Program-made: the position numbers and the translations under genes | Assembly (NCBI GenBank): GCA_003508835.1 | Contig: PUFA01000165.1 | Span: 186,001 to 250,000 of the forward strand | Direction: 5' to 3' | Source: Eonycteris spelaea | Lineage: Eukaryota; Chordata; Mammalia; Chiroptera; Pteropodidae | DNA length: 64,000 nucleotides | Shown: one piece after another, positions 58,641 through 64,000 of the stretch | How the letters are laid out: each line of letters opens with the position of its first letter | Numbering within the stretch: position 1 is the stretch's first letter | Notes under the pieces: model-generated | What the model saw: the letters and a program-made list of their open reading frames with translations, nothing else | Database searches by the model: none | Told to the model about the DNA's origin: nothing

Positions 58641-59189
58641 GCTCCAAATGCGGAGGCTCCCAGCAAAGGTACAAGAGCAACTCCCTGTTTCCTAGGAAAT
58701 GAGAGTCATTGTGATGCCTGCCGCCAGGCTGCCGCCAACGCAGCCAGGACTGCTTGCAAAGGCACATTGTTTCCTGTGACATCCCTGCATGTGACAGGGG
58801 AAGGGAGAGGGCATGAGGAAGACAGGGCCCCCAGAACTGGCAGATCCATGGCCTGGTGCCTTGGGGTCCGAGCCAGAAGCTACCCCTTGCTTCTGGGAGT
58901 AATAGGACCCCAAGACAAGGGCTGCCTCACTCCTGGCCCCCTATTCTCATCCTGTCTACTGGAGAGCTGGCAAGGGTTTGCTTTGCCAGCGGGTGAGATG
59001 GGCTTCCTCTCAGTTACTGACATCCCCTACCCTTTGTTCCTATTGTCAACACTTGCAACTAAAGGTATTTTATTTGGTAAAGGAAGCAAATCTGTCGTCA
59101 AACACTCCCCATGAAAACTTTGCTAGGCTCCTCCATGCCCTCTTTTTTATAATATAACTCCTACCCCTCTAGACCAGTTTCAAGACCCC

Positions 59190-59365
59190 CAAACTTGAGT
59201 GCATCACACTTACCTGGAAGGCTTGTGCCTCAGCCCTAGAGTTTCTCATCTAGTAGGTCTTGGGTTAGGCCCAAGAATTTATATTTCTAGCTAATGCCCA
59301 CATGATGCTGATACTGGGCTGCATGGAGGGTGGGTGAGAAACAAACTTTAAAAACCTCTGTCCTA
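59190..59365. mobile_element. hAT-Charlie MER5A-like DNA transposon remnant
   Basis: 'cttacctggaaggcttgtgc', 'gagtttctcatctagtaggt' and 'cacatgatgctgatactggg' follow the MER5A layout without well-kept ends. Confidence 0.6.
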
Positions 59366-59569
59366 GACACTGTAGCCTATATTTTCCTCCAGCCCCTTTT
59401 ATTGTTCCTTTTCCTCTCTCACTACTTCTAGCAGCAACCTGAAATCACTTTAGTCTCCAATGCCTTGGTCGTACATTTGACAAGACTTTCTGGCCTCTGG
59501 GTCTTAGCTCTGGGTCTTGCTGCCTGGGGTGTCCTCCCTCCCATTCCTCACTGGCTGTTACTCATGCTT

Positions 59570-59790
59570 TATAAATATAAATAGTATAAATAGGAGACCA
59601 ACCACTTATTGATCATAACAATATATGCCTCACAATTCTACATGGTAAGCACTGTTGTTATCTCCATTCTACCCACTGTTATTATTTCCATTCTATAGTG
59701 AGAAAACTGACATTCAGATTGGCAAGTAATAGCCCAAGTTCCAGAACTAAAAACAGAACAGAGATTTAAGGTGGTCTGAATTTTAAGCTC
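59570..59790 (-). repeat. MIR SINE remnant with internal duplication
   Basis: Antisense MIR in which the 'gttatctccattctacccac' segment is followed by the similar 'gttattatttccattctata', then 'gagaaaactgacattcagat'. Confidence 0.55.
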
Positions 59791-59799
59791 ATAGGTGAA

Positions 59800-60075
59800 T
59801 CACACTCACCTGACTCTCTCATGAAGCTTTCTCTCTAAAGCTTCTAGACTGGATTTTGTACACCTTCTTGGAGCCCCACTACACTTTCTGTGTGTCTTTA
59901 TCATTGCACTGACAACCTTGCAGAATTTTAATCTGTTGATGAGTCTATCTTCTTGCTTAGATTGTTTGTTCTTGAAAGATATAGACTTTATCCTAATTAT
60001 CATAGTATCCTAAGTGACTGAAACAGAGCCTGGAATTAGTAAGTGCTCAATAAATGCTAGCTTGTTGGATGATTG
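59800..60075 (+). mobile_element. L2 LINE 3' end
   Basis: 'tagattgtttgttcttgaaa', 'actgaaacagagcctggaat' and 'agtaagtgctcaataaatgc' are the sense L2 terminus. Confidence 0.65.
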
Positions 60076-60318
60076 ACAATAATCATTACTCAAATGTTTG
60101 TTGAATGAATGAATAAATGGTTGCTACCTGATAACTATTAAGTAAATGCATAAATAATAGGTACTCATTGCTGAATAAATGAATGAGATATTAAGTTCTC
60201 TATACATGTTGCTTGGTTGGATGGGTGAATTAATAGTAGCTGCTAATAAATGCTTGCTAAATAAATTAATAAATATATGAATGACTAGCAGGTACTCATT
60301 ATGTGTCTATTGCCTGGC
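60076..60318 (+). repeat. Reiterated L2-tail-like sequence
   Basis: Three or so decayed returns of 'ggtactcatt' with 'gctgaataaatgaatga'-like words, spaced roughly 80-140 bp. It looks like the L2 terminus copied in tandem. Confidence 0.55.
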
Positions 60319-60702
60319 TATATGAATGGATGGGTTGGCTGGTAGATGGATGGGATGGGTTGGGTTGGTAGGTGAATGGATGGATGATCGAATGGTGGAA
60401 TGGGTGACTATGTAGGTTGGTGTATAGATGGATGGACAGATGAGTAAAAAGATAAAAGAATGGGTAGGTGGGTAGGTGAGTGGTTGAATGGATGGGTAGA
60501 TGGATAAGTGAATGGATGAATGGGTATATGATTGGGTGGATGGAGAAATGAGTGGATAGATGGTGGGTAGTTGGATAGATGGATGAATGGGCGAGTGGAT
60601 TCTTAGGTTAGTGTATGTATGGATGGATGGGCAATTAAATGGAGAAATAGATGGGTGAGTTGATGGGTAGATGGATAGATAAGTAAATTGGTGATTGGGT
60701 AT
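60319..60702. repeat. Degenerate (TGGA)n / (TGGG)n array
   Basis: About 385 bp of tgga, tggg, taga and tgaa tetramers with frequent phase breaks, starting where the L2-tail-like sequence ends. Confidence 0.93.
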
Positions 60703-61284
60703 GGGGGAGCCAGGGCACTCTCTGTGTAAATCTACTTTGCTAGACAGATGACAAAGAATAAGTTAGTCATAAAAATCCCAGGACAAATGGACTCTGTAGC
60801 CAGCAGGGCAGCCTGAGGGTTCTTTGGGTCACCAGCTATAACTTGGAAAACCAGATGGATTATGCATCACGAGGGAAACTGTTTTAAATGTCAGGATGTC
60901 ACCCAGCTGCAAGATCTGGACTTGACGTTTGTCATGTTCCTGAAGCACTTGTTTTAATGACTAATTATTTTCCCTCTTCTGACATGGATCCTTGGGAGGG
61001 GAGTAAGAAGCTTGGCTGGAAGCCCAAGACCTGTGCTTCGTAATTATATTCACTAACAAACCATAAGTGAATTAACCCCCACTTGCCAGGTGGGGAGAAG
61101 AACCTAGAGGGCCCAGCTAGGTGATGCTCAGCTGGGAGCCCCTTCTGGGCTGACTGGGACTTGCAAAGAATCAGGAACATCTAAGCCAAAGCCCAGATGG
61201 ATGTCTAAAGGTCTGGGGAAAGGCAGGTTGTTGGCTTGAAAGTTATTTGATGTTAATCTAAATGAAACGATCGACCATGTGCTT

Positions 61285-61432
61285 AAAACAAAGTACTTAC
61301 TATGTATGGGCACTGTATAAACACTTCACCTCACCTGAATTACTTTGTTTCATCTTGTGCTAGCCCTTTGAAATAGACTATCATCATCATCGTCCTCATT
61401 TTACAGATAAGGAAACTGAGGGACGAAAGTTG
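61285..61432 (-). repeat. MIR SINE
   Basis: 'tacttactatgtatgggcac', 'ccctttgaaatagactatca' and 'attttacagataaggaaact' are antisense MIR, with a small (ATC)n inside. Confidence 0.7.
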
Positions 61433-61439
61433 TTCTAGT

Positions 61440-61985
61440 AGTTTTAAAATATGCCTGCAAATTCTTTCATGCTCCCTTCAAGAGATGAAGTCCAATTCCC
61501 CTTTCCTTGACTATCAGCTGGGATTAGCTACTTGATTCCAAGGACTAGAATGATGTGGAGATGACCCGTATGACTTCTGAGACTAGATCAAGATGGTGTC
61601 ATAGGTTCCTTCTTGCTCTGTCTCTTTTGAGAAGTGAGCCTTTGGAGCCTTGAGCCTCTATTAAGAAAGTTGGGGTGCCTTGACCACCATGCTAGAGAGC
61701 CCTTGTGGGAAGACCACACGGGGACAGAAAGAGCCCCAAGGCTCAGCCATTGTAGTCTCGGCAGTTGAGTCTTTCTAGCCCTGGCACCAGGCATGTGAGA
61801 GAGGGAGCCTTGGAGATTATCTAGTCCCACCTCCTGCTTTGCTGTAGCTGAATGAACTACTCTGAGGGAGAATTGCCCAGTTGACCCCAGTCAGTCCCCA
61901 GACTCTGAGTGTCAATAATAAAATGACTATTGTGATGCGTGGTTTGTTATGCAGCCATAACTAGTTTGTTGTGTAACTAGAGAAT
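61440..61985 (+). mobile_element. MaLR (MLT1-type) LTR
   Basis: 'atgcctgcaaattctttcat', 'gagatgaagtccaattcccc', 'ggaagaccacacggggacag' and the end 'gtggtttgttatgcagccat' follow an MLT1 LTR in sense. Confidence 0.7.
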
Positions 61986-62235
61986 GATGGAACTAAGATT
62001 TGAGCCAGCTAGGTTGGCTCAGGACCCACAAGCTTAACCAGTAAAACAATCTGGCCCTGCCTTTATGGTCTTGTCCATTTAATCTACCATTGCATAAACT
62101 GGCAGTGCACTAGTCTCAACCTTCTATGATGGGAAGAGGATTAAATTAAACAATTAAAGCCTTATGTTCAGTGCTTGAAACATAATAAATCCATCATCCA
62201 AGTTAATGGCAACATTATCCTTGCAGAAGTTCAGC

Positions 62236-63077
62236 CATAAACCTTGGCGTAATGCTCAAAGTACTCTTTCTCTCACATCTCACTTCTAACATGTCTGAAG
62301 ATCCATTTGGTACTTTCTTTTGGGTTCAGAAAGCCACTCCTTTTTTCTCCCTCCCTACACCGTACCTGCTGGTCTGGGCCACCATCTCCGGATTGCCTCC
62401 CTGCAGCAGCCTCCCAGGTGTTCTCCTTACTCCAGGCCTGGTCCTTCAGTCTCTTCTCAACACAACAGTCAGAGAGGTCCTGATAAAACCTAAGTTAGAT
62501 CACCTCTCACTTCTGCCCCAAACCTTTCCATAATAGCGCATTTCTCTCAACATAATAAACAAAGTCCCTTCAATGGTCCTCAAAGCCTAAATGATCTGTG
62601 ACTCCCTTCCCACCGAACACCTCCTAATTCATTTCCAATGATGCCCACTCTGCATGATTTACTCGCTCCCACCACATGAGCGCCTTGCTATTCCTGGAAC
62701 ATGCTACCATATCCTGCTTTAAGGTTTTGCATCTGCTGTTCCTCTGCCTGACTTGCTTTGCTTGCTGATGTCCATGTGTCTCACTTCTTCATCTCTTTCA
62801 AGTCATGGCTCAAATGTCGCCTTATTGAGGCCTCTCCTCACCACCTATTTAAAATGACAACGCCCATCCTCATTCTTTCATTTTTTCTCCATGGCATCTA
62901 TTGACTACTAACACACTAATATCTTTTTTTTATTTATTTACCTTGTTTATTGTATCTCCCTCCACTAGAATATAAATCCCATGAAGACATTTTTTTTTCT
63001 GTTTTGTTCACTGCTCCTGGGATAGTCCCTGGCACATAGTAGGTGCTCAGTAAATACTTGCTGAATAAATGAATGGT
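62236..63077 (+). mobile_element. L2 LINE, long 3' segment (~840 bp)
   Basis: Best-kept L2 of the window: 'aaaccttggcgtaatgctca', 'gtcagagaggtcctgataaa', 'gaggcctctcctcaccacct', 'ccctggcacatagtaggtgc' and the terminal 'ctgaataaatgaatgg'. Interrupted frames only. Confidence 0.85.
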
Positions 63078-63671
63078 TGTTGGCTGTTCTTACCATGTGG
63101 GCCAGTTAGGAAGCTATTGAGCTATTCCAGGTGAGGACAGACTGTGCAGCCAGAGGTTGAGAGAAATATGGGCTGTGGAATCTGGTGGGGAGGGAAGAGT
63201 GATTCCTGGTATTTGTGGCGTTCCAGCAGGGAACATTCCATTCCTGGAGGCACACTAGGAGGAGCTAGCTAAGGAAGGAGGACAAGATGGTGTATTTGTA
63301 CTGTTTAAGCCAGAGGTGCTGCTGGATGTCCCACTGGTGTCTCATAGAAATGAGGACTGGAGGTGCAGTGAAAAGGCCAGCATGACAGAATTCTGGGAAC
63401 CCCGAGTGGTGAGCATAAAGCCCCTGGGGAATAAACAGAGGACACAGAGCAGTGAGAATAAAATCCCTCACTCCAATGCCCATGGGTGTCAGGCAGGTAC
63501 ATCAGGGAGCATTGTGGCCTGTGGCAAATGGAAATGTCTCTGCTACTGTTGGAAGAAGATTTCACTTCTCTTGATTGCTTGTTGCTGTGTGGGAAGTCAG
63601 GCCAGGCTTGTAAGAGCTTCTGATTTGTCTAGAGAAGGCAGAAATCTGGATATTTAGGTATAAAAAATGTT
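63078..63671. other. Intergenic DNA, nothing recognised
   Basis: No repeat or gene signal that I can support. Overlapping short frames on both strands at 63.3-63.6 kb are incidental. Confidence 0.5.
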
Positions 63672-63691
63672 TTTCTTTCTGTTTCTTATTT

Positions 63692-63736
<45 letters not shown>

Positions 63737-63809
63737 TTTCTTTCTTTCTTTCTCTTTCTTTCTTTCCCTTCTTTCCTTCCTTCCTCCCTCCCTCCCTCCC
63801 TCCCTCCCT
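63672..63809. repeat. (CTTT)n to (CCTT)n to (CCCT)n tract
   Basis: About 138 bp of pure pyrimidine on +, moving from CTTT units through CTTCC to CCCT units. Its mirror-like purine strand would encode only K, E, R and G. Confidence 0.97.
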
Positions 63810-64000
63810 GGACAGTTCATTTAAATATTGCAAAAGTGCTCTATAAGACAAATAATCCATATCCGTGAGCTGGATTCAGTCCATGGACAATTAATTGACC
63901 ACCTTAGCGTAAGAGGAATGAGAGTAAGGGCTGGGAGCAGAATCTTGGAATGTAGTCACAAGGGTTGCTGTCTGTCCAGACACAGGAGGTAGGAGTTTTA

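Noticed and set aside
58557..59114. 185-codon open frame on +
   Set aside because: GC-richer DNA with few stops, but the protein has no recognisable motif and no known neighbour. Left out as a gene; the regulatory motifs inside are reported separately.
1..64000. CRISPR arrays, operons, tRNA or rRNA genes, prophage
   Set aside because: The DNA is mammalian; the regular arrays are microsatellites without spacer structure, and I saw no tRNA or rRNA gene. Tetranucleotide arrays at 49 and 60 kb were considered and lack unique spacers.

Overview
This is a stretch of placental-mammal nuclear DNA. The evidence is spliced GT-AG exons of a known vertebrate gene, a multi-kilobase AT-rich 3'UTR, and dense fossils of mammal-wide repeats (MIR, L2, hAT-Charlie, MaLR/ERVL LTRs, L1). 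I see no Alu, B1/B2, bovine, carnivore or equine SINE. The style of the L1 around 28-33 kb looks laurasiatherian, perhaps bat or perissodactyl, but the order is not established.

The only gene I can support is RYBP (RING1 and YY1 binding protein, also called DEDAF), on the + strand. The window opens inside a large RYBP intron (1..15301). Three coding segments follow: 15302..15478, 15569..15667 and 16077..16329. Spliced, they encode 176 residues that fit residues 53-228 of the 228-residue mammalian protein, with no disruption. The 5' exons, which carry the N-terminal RanBP2-type zinc finger, lie upstream of the window. A 3.7-kb 3'UTR runs to a poly(A) signal at 20028 with a GU-rich element just after it.

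From about 20.05 kb to the end I find no supportable coding gene. This is intergenic DNA: L2 and MIR fossils, MaLR/ERVL LTRs (some nested), hAT remnants, and one near full-length but internally deleted L1 on the - strand (27953..32863) with diverged target-site duplications. From 45 to 64 kb the DNA is GC-richer and has many tandem repeats: a 1.3-kb degenerate CAGT array, an uninterrupted alternating purine-pyrimidine tract, a 0.5-kb polypyrimidine tract, a TGGA array growing out of an L2 tail, and several pure microsatellites.

I found no convincing new gene system. The best leads are a near-perfect 36-bp inverted repeat in the RYBP intron, a symmetric 99-nt cassette exon whose removal would give a YAF2-like joint, a roughly 72-bp sequence shared by the RYBP intron and 3'UTR, the CAGT array, and a MEF2/AP-1 motif pair near 58.6 kb. 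Repeat family names are from memory of consensus sequences and their boundaries are approximate.
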